Shown piece after piece: positions 47,538-57,958 of a stretch of DNA of 64,000 nucleotides. The notes under the pieces were generated by a model. It saw only the letters and a list, made by a program, of their open reading frames with translations. It did no database searches and was not told the DNA's origin. This DNA comes from Himantopus leucocephalus (lineage: Eukaryota > Chordata > Aves > Charadriiformes > Recurvirostridae). The first letter of the stretch is position 1. Each line of letters starts with the position of its first letter. The position numbers and the translations under genes are program-made. The stretch is taken from positions 7,506,170-7,570,169 of the forward strand of contig RSEF01000017.1 in NCBI GenBank assembly GCA_003993805.1, in the 5' to 3' direction.

Positions 47538-47800
47538 CTGTGGTGGTGGCGGGGAGCCGGGAGTGCCTGGGGAGCCGGGTGCGGAGGGGCGATGGGCGCG
47601 GGGCGCGGCGGATGGCGGTGGATTGCGCGGCGGCGGCGGCGGCTGCGGGGCGATACGGGTTCTCGCTGCCGCTCCCTCCTCCTCCTCCTCCTCCCCCTCC
47701 TCCCCCGGCCCGGCCTGTCAATCCCGCGCGCGAGGGCGCCGCGCCGCCGCCCTCCGCACAGCGCCCCCTGCAGGGCCCCGCCGGCGCCGCAGGGGCGGCC
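47538..47800 (-). promoter_or_regulatory. PRRC2B: PRRC2B first exon (non-coding) and promoter region, approximate
   Basis: Inside the CpG island the minus strand has a donor CACAG/GTGGGT at 47537/47538 and a second, stronger-looking donor GCG/GTGAGT at 47489/47490. Either could join to the exon 2 acceptor at 33647. The transcript start cannot be fixed from sequence and the right boundary is a guess. YY1-type ATGGCGGC and GC-box motifs lie at about 47600-47940, and no TATA box is apparent, as expected for a housekeeping promoter. Confidence 0.5.
47760..47774 (-). promoter_or_regulatory. CTCF-like motif at the PRRC2B promoter
   Basis: On the minus strand CCTGCAGGGGGCGCT matches the CTCF consensus CCASCAGGGGGCGCY at all but one position. 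It lies in the CpG island next to the first-exon candidate. Confidence 0.5.
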
Positions 47801-48010
47801 CAAGATGGAGGGGGGGAGAAGGCGGGGGGGAGGGGGGCTATGGGGGAGCTGCGGTCATGGCGGCCGCCTGCTCCCCCACACTCCACCCCACACGCCGTGA
47901 GGGAGCTCTTCACTCAGAGCCACCAGGGCGGGCGGAGGCGGAGGGAGCTGGGCCTGGCGGGGCGGGCGGCGAAGCCACCAAAGGCAGCCCCGGCTCCTGT
48001 CAGGCGGTGA

Positions 48011-50206
48011 GGCGCCACGCTCAGGGCCCCACGGTGCTGAGGGAGACCCCGAGCTCATGGCTGTAGGGTTCATCCCCCGACCGCCATGCCAGGAGGCCGC
48101 CTCCAAGGGGGTGACAGGCGGCTTTTACCTCAGGTTTTTCGCCTCCTTGCTGTGGTGACCCCGGCTGGGGCAGCGGGGCAATGGGGATCCGTGTCTGGCA
48201 GGAGAGCGTCAGCGAAGGCTGCCTGGTGCTCCTCCCTGGTCCCATGGGCAGCGGGTTCAAAGGCAGCGTGGAGGAACTGCCCCTTGGAAGGACTTCAGTC
48301 CAGAAATACCTTTTAATTTGTTCTCTCATTAACGATGATGGAAATGAATGCAGTAGAGCAAGGCAGGCACTCCTGTCCCAAAAAACTCTGCCCAGCCATA
48401 AGATATGAGCAGCCTCGCGAGGCAAATGTGGTCCCCGCTTGGGCCAAAAAGAGCTTCAGGTGAACATGATGTGAGCAGTGTTCCTGCCCAGAAATTGGCA
48501 CTAAAGAGGGTGTTGTAGAAGTTGCTATGCAGTGCAGTTCCTCTGCCCAGGGGATCTTCTATAGCTTGGGAGACGTGGTCTCCTCACACACAAGGACGGA
48601 CCGTTCTCCCTTCAACTCTCTTTCCCCGTCCTGTGACGAACTCACAGTGGTGTCTGTCAGTGCGGCATTTCGCAATGAAAGGCCAGACTGTGGGTGTGCA
48701 TGCATTTATTTCTTAGGGACAGTCCAGCACATTGCAAAAATGGCGCGCACACATAAATATACACGTGTGAGAGTGTGTGTGTGTGTATAACCTGTATGTG
48801 GGACAAGCACCTGGGCATTTGCTGGCCTCTTGGAAGTGCACTCTAGCTTATTCATGGGTCACCTGTCGTGTGCTGTCACCCTGCGTGTCCTTGCCCACAA
48901 AGGGAAAGTGGCTTTAGAGGGATTTTGCAGCACATTTCCCTGGTGCCGGCAATGCCTCAGGAGGAACAGTCCCCACCTCTCCCCAGGTCACAGGAACGGC
49001 GTAAGGCCTGGCACCCGGCTGGCTGCTCGCGAGAGATGTGTCTGATCTCAAACAGCCATCGAGAGTAATGCGGAGGGAGGAAATGCACCAACAGCTTTCT
49101 GGACCGTGTGTGATGTTCCTACAGTCTACCTGCGCTGCTATCGAAGTTGCCAGGCACTGAGCTACCAAAAGATGCACCAGCGCTGCTGAAAACCATCGTC
49201 TGGTTGTCAGATCCCCTCCTTTCCTGCGTATCAAAGTATTACACTCTACTCCTGACCCTTTGGTGTCTCGTCTCATCTTCCCTGCAGCATGCTTTTTCTG
49301 GCTAGAGACAGCAGGCCAATGCCCTCCACTTCTCTCCTTACAGCCTCTCGCATGGAGGAGCCCACACTCCTTCCTGACATTAGCAAACTCCCACTCACAG
49401 CGACTCACCGGGCAGCCGGGGCATTACTCTGGTGAGTTTGGTTTTTCTTTCTCCGTCAGTCAGACAAGTACACGCGTGCGCACATACACACACATACACA
49501 AATAGCTCTTCTAACTTGCTTCCCGCCCATGCAAACCTCAGTGTCCTCCATGAGAGAAGCTACAGGTCAGCCAGATTTCCAAAGAGTACCTCTGATTTGG
49601 GCTTTTTACATTCAGCACTACTCTGCAGCACTGCGCTGCTTCACACCCGTCAGCTGAGGAGGAAGCGGAGAGCGAACCAGCTTGTACTATATGCTGTTGA
49701 TGCACAGTAACAACAAGCACCCAAAGGCATTAATGTTGCCCTTCAGGAGATCGGGCAGTGTGGGATCCCCTCACTTTCAGTGACTCATGCAGCCACCTAC
49801 AACCCCCACCATCAGCAGGTGACTCATGCAGGCTTGTCCAGGTCAGCGTTATGCACACCTGCCGCTGTAATAAGCAGTTCTCCGAAGGTCTCTTGTGCAT
49901 CTCCAAGGCAACAATCCAAGGCCAAGGGAATAGATGCACCAATTAAAGAAAAAACTAATGCAACCTGTTGTGGAGATCAAAGGGCCAAAGTAAACAAATG
50001 AAAGACAGTTCTCCATTCATTACCAGGTGCGTATGCTGCAGCCCCCACAAACTCGTGGGTTTTCCACCTGTGCCCAGCAGTGTGCTGAGGCCAATTCTAT
50101 GGAGCTTTGCAAGTCTCATGGCTCAGGACTGCCCTGGGGCTGGGCTTCTCTTTTCTGTTCAGAGCTGGGCACGATCTGAGTAGTGAAAGGACATAGTCTG
50201 TCCCTT
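48011..50206. other. Upstream flank, no gene seen
   Basis: Sequence directly upstream of the CpG island. Contains short (GT)n at 48771-48786 and (CA)-rich sequence at 49470-49500. Open frames are short and unrecognised. Confidence 0.6.
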
Positions 50207-50467
50207 ACCACCAAAGGGAAGAGTGTGGCTCCATGACATCCTGGCCCGTGGGGGCACCATCAGACCTTGGCATAAGGTGACACATTCCTGTGCTGCTCTT
50301 CAAAAGACCTGCACCATCTTTCACCTGCTTGTGTGTNACCACCAAAGGGAAGAGTGTGGCTCCACGACATCCTGGCCCATGGGGGCACCATCAGACCTTG
50401 GCATAAGGTGACGCATTCCTGTGCTGCTCTTCAAAAGACCTGCACCATCTTTCACCTGCTTGTGTGT
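50207..50467. repeat. 130-bp direct duplication separated by a single N
   Basis: Copy 1 is 50207-50336 and copy 2 is 50338-50467, with one N at 50337. The copies differ by three transitions only (for example CTCCATGACA versus CTCCACGACA). This is what an unmerged overlap between two contigs or haplotypes would look like, so it is probably an assembly artefact. Confidence 0.9.
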
Positions 50468-50635
50468 AAACCAGAACAACTGGTGTAAGATGAGAGCTGG
50501 TGGGATTAGACCCGCAACAGACTGTGAGGGAGGAGTGCCGACAGCNTGCTTGTGTGTAAACCAGAACAACTGGTGTAAGATGAGAGCTGGTGGGATTAGA
50601 CCCACAACAGACTGTGAGGGAGGAGTGCCGACAGC
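50457..50635. repeat. 89-bp direct duplication separated by a single N
   Basis: Copy 1 is 50457-50545 and copy 2 is 50547-50635, with one N at 50546 and a single G/A difference (GACCCGCAAC versus GACCCACAAC). It follows directly on the 130-bp duplication and has the same structure. Confidence 0.9.
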
Positions 50636-51059
50636 GAGAAGAGATTTGGGCAGAGACTGATGAACAGGTTTCACTTGGATGAAGTTCAATGCACAGCTCT
50701 ACGCAGGATCCGTTCTGGGATGACTGCTCGCCCACTCTGATTTTTGACCTGTTCCAGAGAGCTGAGCAAATTATCCCCTGGACAAGAGAGTCAAACTCTC
50801 TTGCAGCAGGAAGAGTCCTGCGTCCTCTTCTCAGGATTAATTACAAGTGAGAGCAGAAACCCTACTGTGTGCTTCATCCTTTCACTAATGAAGGATCCCA
50901 TCACATAGAAAATAACCACTGCAGAGGGCTTACAGCCTTACTATAGAATTTGCATCTACAGAAATGACTTGTGGTCTAAGGCTTCCTAGAAATAATATAA
51001 TTACTATTATATTCTACAGCTTCCACAAAAATTTGCTCTGAATCCATAAATCCCTGACC

Positions 51060-51159
51060 NNNNNNNNNNNNNNNNNNNNNNNNNNNNNNNNNNNNNNNNN
51101 NNNNNNNNNNNNNNNNNNNNNNNNNNNNNNNNNNNNNNNNNNNNNNNNNNNNNNNNNNN
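51060..51159. other. Assembly gap (100 Ns)
   Basis: Exactly 100 N characters, a usual placeholder for a gap of unknown size. The right side is CR1; the left side is unique sequence. Confidence 0.99.
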
Positions 51160-51320
51160 CTTCTTCCAGTTTGAAGCCATCCCCCCTCATCCTATCACTA
51201 CAGGCCCATGTAAAAAGTCCCTCCCCAGCTCTCCGGTTGGCCCCCGTTACGGACTGGAAGATCACTATAAGGTCTCCCCGGAGCCTTCTCTTCTCTAGGC
51301 TGAACACCCCCAACTCTCAT
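51160..51320 (-). mobile_element. CR1 LINE fragment interrupted by the assembly gap
   Basis: The reverse complement matches the 5' part of the CR1 copy at 26480 almost base for base (GTTCAGCCTAGAGAAGAGA through GGCTTCAAACTGGAAGA). Its 3' part would lie in the run of Ns at 51060-51159. No octamer tail is seen on the far side of the gap. Confidence 0.88.
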
Positions 51321-53529
51321 CCCATTCTCACTCTCCACCAAATCTCACCATCGAGGCAGGACAAAGCCACCGACTGCAGTTCCTCCCTACTGCAGAGGAG
51401 ACTGGGTGTCCCCAGCTGTGGTCTTATTTGCTATTTCCCCCCTTCCCCCCCCCCTTTTTTTTTTCCTCCCCTAATTTCCCAGATTAAAGCAGATTCAAGT
51501 AGTTAGTTATTGCTCCTTGTAGCTGCTGGATCAGGTAGAGGCTGTTCCTTTTCTTTATTCCTTTGTGGCCCATGGGAGAGACAGCCTCTGTATAAAAGCG
51601 AGATGCCATTGAAGCGTTTCTGTTTGCCAGACTATTGTTTGTCCTTTTAAAGTCTGCAGACCCACGCCATTCTTCATGAGCGAATGCTGGCTGCCTGAAG
51701 GACAAACCAAAATGACTATTTAAGGCACTAAAAAAGGAAATCATTTAAAACAGAGCTGATTAAAAGGAAGAAACTATTCTTCCAATGAGAAGTGAATTGC
51801 TTTCAGCTGGCTTTAGCGCTGAGCTTTGCCTGCAATGAGAACCAAATACCAGTTGCCTGATACTGCAAGTATTTTGGAGGCACTTCATCAGCCATGACTT
51901 CAGTTTTTCCTTGTGTGTAACTGCAAAACAAGACTACTGCTCCTGCTCATCCTGGTTTGGTGATTTTTCCTTTGGCTCTGCTGTTCAGAAGCTAACAAGG
52001 CTGTTCTTAGGGCAGCTTTTAAAGCCCAAACTCTTTCTTACCACATCCACTTGGAAGCCCTCGCACAGCCTTGGTTGCCTAAATAGCAAGAGGTTCAAGA
52101 AAAATTCAAGGAGCACCACGCATCTTTCTCACAACGTGAGTTTGTGTTCTTGAAAAGACTCTAAAGGTTGTTGGTGACGTGCTGACTTTTCAGCACGCTC
52201 AGAAAGGAGGAGAAAACAGGGGAGATGGACATGCAAGCGCTGAAGTTTTGCCAGGCAAAGACCTGCTTTTTTCAATGCCACACTCGCTTCCCGAACACAC
52301 AGAACAACACTGCTAAGAGCATCCGCTTTTCTAGTTAGCGCCTTTGTTTGCACTGTCAAAGCCCCCTTTTTCAAAGAGGTTAGGAAAAAAAAAAATCAAG
52401 ATAAATAAGTGAATCCAGTTATTTGACGTAGGATCCTAGAAGGCATATCTCAAAACACGGGGAATATTTCTGAGGAAGCCAACACATGCCTGTGTTAGAT
52501 CAGCCTGTCTGACTTTTATGACGATTCATAGGCAGATCACTGGATTCACGCAAATGCATAACAGTCTTATTTCACTCTAAATCTGAAAATCAGCAATTAT
52601 CCCAAACAACACCAGAGCCAAACCTCTGCAGAGCCGATCTGGATATTTTAGCAACAAACCCCACTCTCTTTTGAAAATGCCATTTCATTCACTCTAGTAT
52701 GTCCTGTCATGAAAACTGCAGCCTACTTTGGGGACAAACTCAGCCAAACATTTGAGCCTGGAGTTAGCCACAGGACCTGCACTGGCAAAGAGGGAGAAAC
52801 CTCCCCGTGATGGAAAACAAGGACAGGCAAATCCGTACTTCACCCAAATTTATTGAAGGAGTTTTAAGCTACTTTAAAGTCCAGATTTAAACTAACACAT
52901 AATTTTGTGTCCTACCTTGAAACCCTTGTAATGACTACAGATGCGGCAGGAATGTAAGTTCACGGACATGTCTGGGTTCGCGGTTCCAACCTTCAATCAC
53001 AACCATCTGATCCCTCCGCTCCATGCCTTCATTGCGAGACAGCTGTTGTTTCACAGTTCAAAAATATCTCGCTTCTCCCCGCCAAAGGGAACCATCAGAT
53101 GCTTCTGAGTGGGATGAAGCTGATGCGAATAAGTGATTTTAGTAGAACTGCAACCCCTGCTGTAAGCAAGCAGACTCTGGCTGTCCCTGACAAGCACGGC
53201 TTTGATCTGTGATGGGATGATCACAGCCCGGCCAGCGTGTGAATCCTGCACGCGTGCAGAGACAGAAATGGTAACTTGGAATTAACAGAGGCTGCAGGAT
53301 TCACTTCCAGAGCCCCCAAGCAAAGACCATTGTTCGGAACATCTCCAGAGTTGCAGCATTCCCTTTTTCTTGGAAAATTTATGAAATAATGCTATGCTTT
53401 AGCGAGGGTTTGTTCTCATGACTACATTTGTCCCTTCTGTCTCATGAGATGACACGCAGTCCCTTTTGAGTTCAGTCTCCTCTTTAATTATTAACACGAT
53501 TCCTAAATATTTCAGTGGGCGCTAACTAT
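51321..53529. other. Intergenic, no gene seen
   Basis: Apparently unique, mostly AT-balanced DNA between the CR1 fragment and the second GC island, with a C/T tract near 51436-51465. No exon or repeat identified. Confidence 0.6.
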
Positions 53530-54080
53530 CCCTGCTCAGGAAAACGCAGCCTCAGCCCAAGAAGATCCAGCCGCCGAAGGCCCCCCGTTCCCGGTGCCCC
53601 GCTGGGGAGTCCCGTGGGAACAGCTGCGAGGCACGGCGTGTCGCTTCCCACGGGGGGAACGCCTCCCAGGGCACAGATCCCACGGGAATGACACGGGCAC
53701 AGGCTGTCACACGGCCCGGGCCACTGCTGTCCGAGGGGCTCCCGGGGGCTGCTCCGGGCCGCCCTCCCGGGGCCGGGGATCCCGGGGAGCGGCGACATCC
53801 TCCCGTGTCCCCACTAGAGGGAGCGACAAATCCAGCCCTGGGAGCCGGCGGCGGGCGAGCTCCGGCCCGAGTCTCCCCGGCGCCGGGACCGGTGTGTCGC
53901 CCCCGCGGAGCCCCGGGAGCTCCGGGAGCTGCATCCCGCGGGCGGGGACCCGGCAGCAGCCAGCCCCGTCCCCTGCATCTCTCCCCGGGAGCAAAGGGGC
54001 TGTGCCGGGGGGGAGCAGCCCAGCTTACCTGCTGTGCGGTGGTCCCACGCATACCACCGGTACTCGGAGGGGAGGCCGAG
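53530..54080. promoter_or_regulatory. Second GC-rich, CpG-dense island about 6 kb upstream of PRRC2B
   Basis: About 550 bp of dense CpG between AT-richer flanks. It holds the CTCF-like site at 53811 and abuts a possible minus-strand exon at 54029-54151. Long frames on both strands here are compositional. Could be an enhancer or the promoter of an unrecognised transcript. Confidence 0.55.
53811..53825 (+). promoter_or_regulatory. CTCF-like motif in the upstream GC island
   Basis: CCACTAGAGGGAGCG on the plus strand matches the CTCF consensus (CCASYAGRKGGCRC type) with one or two departures, preceded by TGTCC. It points away from the promoter motif at 47760. Confidence 0.45.
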
Positions 54081-54151
54081 GCGTCGAGTAGCTGCTGCAC
54101 CGCGTGAGAGCGGCTTTTGCCTGGTGCTGTGGGCTGAAACTCCTTCACCCG
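54029..54151 (-). other. Possible exon, minus strand, unidentified
   Basis: A 123-nt stretch (41 codons, open and phase 0-0) lies between an acceptor-like TTTTGGCCCTGCAG and a strong donor CAGCAG/GTAAGC. The reading frame gives RVKEFQPTAPGKSRSHAVQQ then LLDASASPPSTG, which I do not recognise. It could be a lncRNA exon, an alternative 5' exon of PRRC2B, or chance. Confidence 0.25.
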
Positions 54152-57100
54152 CTGCAGGGCCAAAACGCGGGGGGACATGGGGAGAGAGGAGGTAATGGGA
54201 AATGGGGTCGAGGAAGTTGGAGGGGATGGTGAAAGAAAGGGGAGAGCGCTGGGAGAGAAATGAGGAAGCAGAAGGGGATGACAGAGCTACAGGGAGAAAA
54301 GGGAAGGGGCCACACTGATGAAATAAATCCATGTTGCAGAGAAGTTCCCTTTTCTATCCACATGGCCTCACAATGGGGCACAGCGGGATGGAAACAGCCA
54401 CATCAGTGATGGGGAGCCCGAGTGCGCTGTCTCGGGACACAAAGCAGAGTCAAGGTGCTGGGGCGGCCCAGGGTACAGGTAGGGAAGTCAGTGCTGTCTC
54501 CTTCCCTGGGTCCAGTCCCTGTCCCCAGCTCTGGTCCCCACCAACGGCAGGGACAAGTCTGCATACTGGGCTCAGCAGGAGAGCAAGAGAGAAGGGCCAA
54601 GGATGGGGGAGAGGGAGGAGGCTGGAGGGGGGAATAAACCATGGATGGAGCCAGCAGGGCTCTGGGAGCTTCCCGTGAGCTGCAGGGCTGGAGAGGACGT
54701 GGCCTTCTTGGGGGGAGATGGGGAGGTCGGAGGAGCTTGGAGCACTGCTCCTAGTGCCCGGAGATTTACAATGGTGAGAGCGAAGCTTCAAACTCCCCAC
54801 CGGGGTGTTGCAGAGCAGGTTCCCAGCATGAACGGCCGCAGCACGTGAGGGTCTGTGAGCAGAGAAGGAAGAGCAGGAGGGAAGGAAGAGAGAAGGGGAA
54901 GGAATCAGTGCTATAGCCAGGGCTGCCCCAGGCCTGGAGGGAAGCTCCTGCTTTGCTATTTAAAATCTGCCCAGGGAGTGCTAATGAACCTGGCTATAGA
55001 GCACCAGCCCTGGTAAACATAGCCTGGCTCATCCTCCCACCAAATCACCTTCCAGCTTTGCTGAGCCCCCTGGGGCCGGGGTTGTTTGTATAACATGGTG
55101 GGGATGGGGGTGTGCCACAGCCCACCCCGGGCAGGAGGGGACCTGGGTGGCTCTGGTCTGTGTGCCCCAGGGCTGGCAGTGACCCCAGTGCTCAGGGACC
55201 CACAGAAGGCTGCCTGCAGCCCGTGTGCGCCCCGTGGAACAGCCCAAACCCGGATTGCATCATTGCTAGAGTTTTGCTGAACGTGCCATTCTTTCCTCCC
55301 AGGCTTCACATGTACCTGGAGGGTCTCTGAGGGACCTGTGACTCCTCTGCTTCACCCTCACAATCCTAGGAAGAAGCATGAGCAGAGGCAAAGGCTGTGA
55401 CCAAAGAAGAGGTTCAGCAGCGACAGATGGAAACCTGGTGGCTGGCAGACCCCGTCCTGTCCAAATGGACGTGGGGGCCAGGTGCCACCGGGGTCTGCAG
55501 CAGCCTGGGGACACTCGCTGTGTCCCAGCCCAGGGAAGGGGCAGGCGGCAGTACTGATGCCATGGTCCAGGAAGCCCAACTCACCTGCCCTGCAGCTTGG
55601 ACCAGGGCTGATTTTAGGTACAAGAAAACAGAGGGCCTGGGACAAGGGTGCGATGAGGCTAATTTTAGGAGCACCAGGAGCCTCTCCTGCGCTGGCGGGA
55701 GGTGCATGCGCCTCGGGGTATCTCCAGGCCCCTCCACAACCCTCGCACCACTTCTGCCCGGCCCCGTGGGTGGTGATGGGGTGTGGGGGCCGGCAGGAAG
55801 GAGCCCCTGACCTTGCCCGGGGTGTGCGTCTCACCTCGGAGGAGAGACAGGCGATGCCAGGGCTGGCAGGCGCTGTGGCGGGAGCACAGCCAGGGGGTTA
55901 TTAATAACCTGCTGAGTCAGGGGGGGCTCTTGGGTTTCAGGATCACAAGACACAGACGCCGAGCGGCTCAGATGGATCCCCCCCGTTCCTACTTTTTACA
56001 TTGACAGGGACAACTGCTAAGCTGGGGTGGGGGCTGCAGCCGGAGCTGGGTGCCTTTGGGCCTCGCAGGGCAGCCTGGCCCCATCCTGACAGTCACTGCA
56101 CCCAGCAGGGACACAGGGCAAGGACTGGAGCTGCGAGGTGCCCAAAATATGAGAACTGCCCTAAAGGAAGTAAGCAAGGAAGGCTGGGGCAGAGACACAC
56201 AGCACTGATCAGCTATGTCAGGATGTAGCAGCTATACCAGCCCTGTTCCTGTCAGCGTAATCAAATCACATCATGGGGAGAGAAATGAGCGCCATGGGCT
56301 TCACTGTCAGTCCTGCTTCCATGCAAGATCCTCTCTGCAACCCCAAAATGCTGTGAGTGGGGCTGGTGTCCTGCTGCCCCTCAAAGGAATGGAGCCAAGG
56401 ACCTTGTAAGATGCAGAGAATTTGGAGGATCTTGCAGCACACACATCACAGTGTCATATTGAAAGAGTTTTGCAAGGGAGGAAAAGCCTCAGGGGATGGG
56501 TCAGCTCTAGCTAGCACGGGACTGGATCAGACCTCCCAGACAGCGTGTTGTCCCATCCTGGCTGCCACAGGGTCACCTGTGTTTCCGCTGAAGCACTCAG
56601 CATCATCACACAGACAGGCTGAGTTCTACTCTGGGATGGCGATTCCTTATGCATCGCTATGGAAAAGTAGTCGGTGATGTGGAACAGATTAACTTTCAGA
56701 TGCAGCAGCCCGTGGTAGCAGCGTGCATTGCCAACGTATAGTTTCTCTAGCAGCTACCGTGCAAGAGCGGCTGGAGAGGCAAGAGCCAAGTCCGAGCCCA
56801 GCCCTCAGTGGTGCTGTCAGGGCAGGGGAGGTGCAGGGACCCCTCGCACACATGTGAGCACCCATCGCTCGCTGGTCTGTGTGCCGGGATCCGGACACTC
56901 ACACCTAGAGCTCTCTAGGGCCACGCAACCCACCGGCTTGGGGTTGCTCTCCTGTAGTTTTACCTGGCCCCGCTCCCCTTTCCCCCATCCTACCCCTGGT
57001 TGCGCTGGGGCGCAGTTGCCTGTCGGGAGGGAGAGCACCCCTGCTTTTGCTGGCAGCGTGCTCCCTCCAGGCTGGCACCCTGCACCGCCGTCTATTTTTC

Positions 57101-57559
57101 CACCCAGGACAGTACCAAAATAAGTCTGTCTCACCCCTCCTCAGCAGCTGTTACGGACATCACCCCGGCCACACTGGTTTTCCCTGTCCCCTCTGCTGTC
57201 ACAGCACTCAAACCCCGGCATCTGCTATTGCTGTTGCTGTAGCTGCCACTTGCAGTGGCTGAAATAAGTGAAGTGCTGAAGCTTTGCTCGACTTCTGTGT
57301 CTCCGGAGAGGTCTCATTTCGTTGTATCAGGCTGTCTGAGCAGCCGAGCCCCATTCATTTCAATTAGCCCGATAGCTCAAATCCTATTTACCTTTATGGA
57401 TGTGTTAGCATCTTGCTGCTTCCCACACCGAGTCCAGATTAAAGGGGGAGCGAGGAATATGTGCCGTGCGATATCACACGCTGGCTGTTAACCCTCGCTG
57501 CACCCCTTGCGAGGCCGACCCACGGCAGTATATTTCCTGCAATGAGTAAACTGAGACTC
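54152..57559. other. Intergenic, GC-rich, no gene recognised
   Basis: GC-rich with many overlapping open frames on both strands, none showing a family motif or consistent splice structure. Confidence 0.5.
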
Positions 57560-57958
57560 AGATAAAGCCGTATCGAAGGGACACGGTGTACCTCACAGAG
57601 CTGGGAGCAGCCTGCAGCATTAACCCACACATCAGCGAGGAACCCAGTCTATGCCTTTTGGTTTTAAACAAACACTTTACGTTTTAGGTGATGCATCTTT
57701 TAGCAGATAAAAGACAGAAAAGCCCAGAAAGGCTCTAGTCCCTCAAGTCTCCTTTTTGACTAGGTGCTCCCTCCCATAGGGACCTGTCCTGAGGTCCATG
57801 TACCTCACTTGGATTTTAACAATCATTTACCATCGCAACACATTCCAGCACTTAAATAAGCTCCTTGAGAGGGAGAGATAAGGTATCAGCTTTCCGGTTC
57901 ATCTTGCCAGTCTGTCTGCAGCAGATAAGCATGTTGGGCAGCAGGAAAAAGGTTATCT
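57560..57958. promoter_or_regulatory. Cluster of five GATA-factor motifs
   Basis: AGATAA at 57560, 57705, 57876 and 57923 and TTATCT at 57953, i.e. five WGATAR motifs in 400 bp where random sequence gives roughly one per 500 bp. Three fall within the last 85 bp. Candidate enhancer by motif content only. Confidence 0.3.

Larger units (their letters stand above)
46970..48010. promoter_or_regulatory. CpG island at the PRRC2B 5' end
   Basis: About 1 kb of very GC-rich sequence with dense CpG, GCC/GGC and CCT runs, sharply bounded by AT-richer DNA on both sides. It contains the first-exon candidates, (GCC)n near 47503-47522, (CTC)n near 47445-47463 and 47672-47704, and several YY1/SP1-type motifs. 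Long ORFs on both strands here reflect lack of stop codons in GC-rich DNA. Confidence 0.85.

Noticed and set aside
46873..48066. 397-codon plus-strand open frame across the CpG island
   Set aside because: Pro/Gly/Arg/Ala-rich, contains an N, has no domain, and overlaps equally long frames on the other strand. It reflects high GC, not a gene.
53552..54178. 208-codon minus-strand frame in the second GC island
   Set aside because: Beyond the 41 codons next to the donor it is low-complexity Pro/Gly/Arg/Ala sequence with competing frames on both strands.
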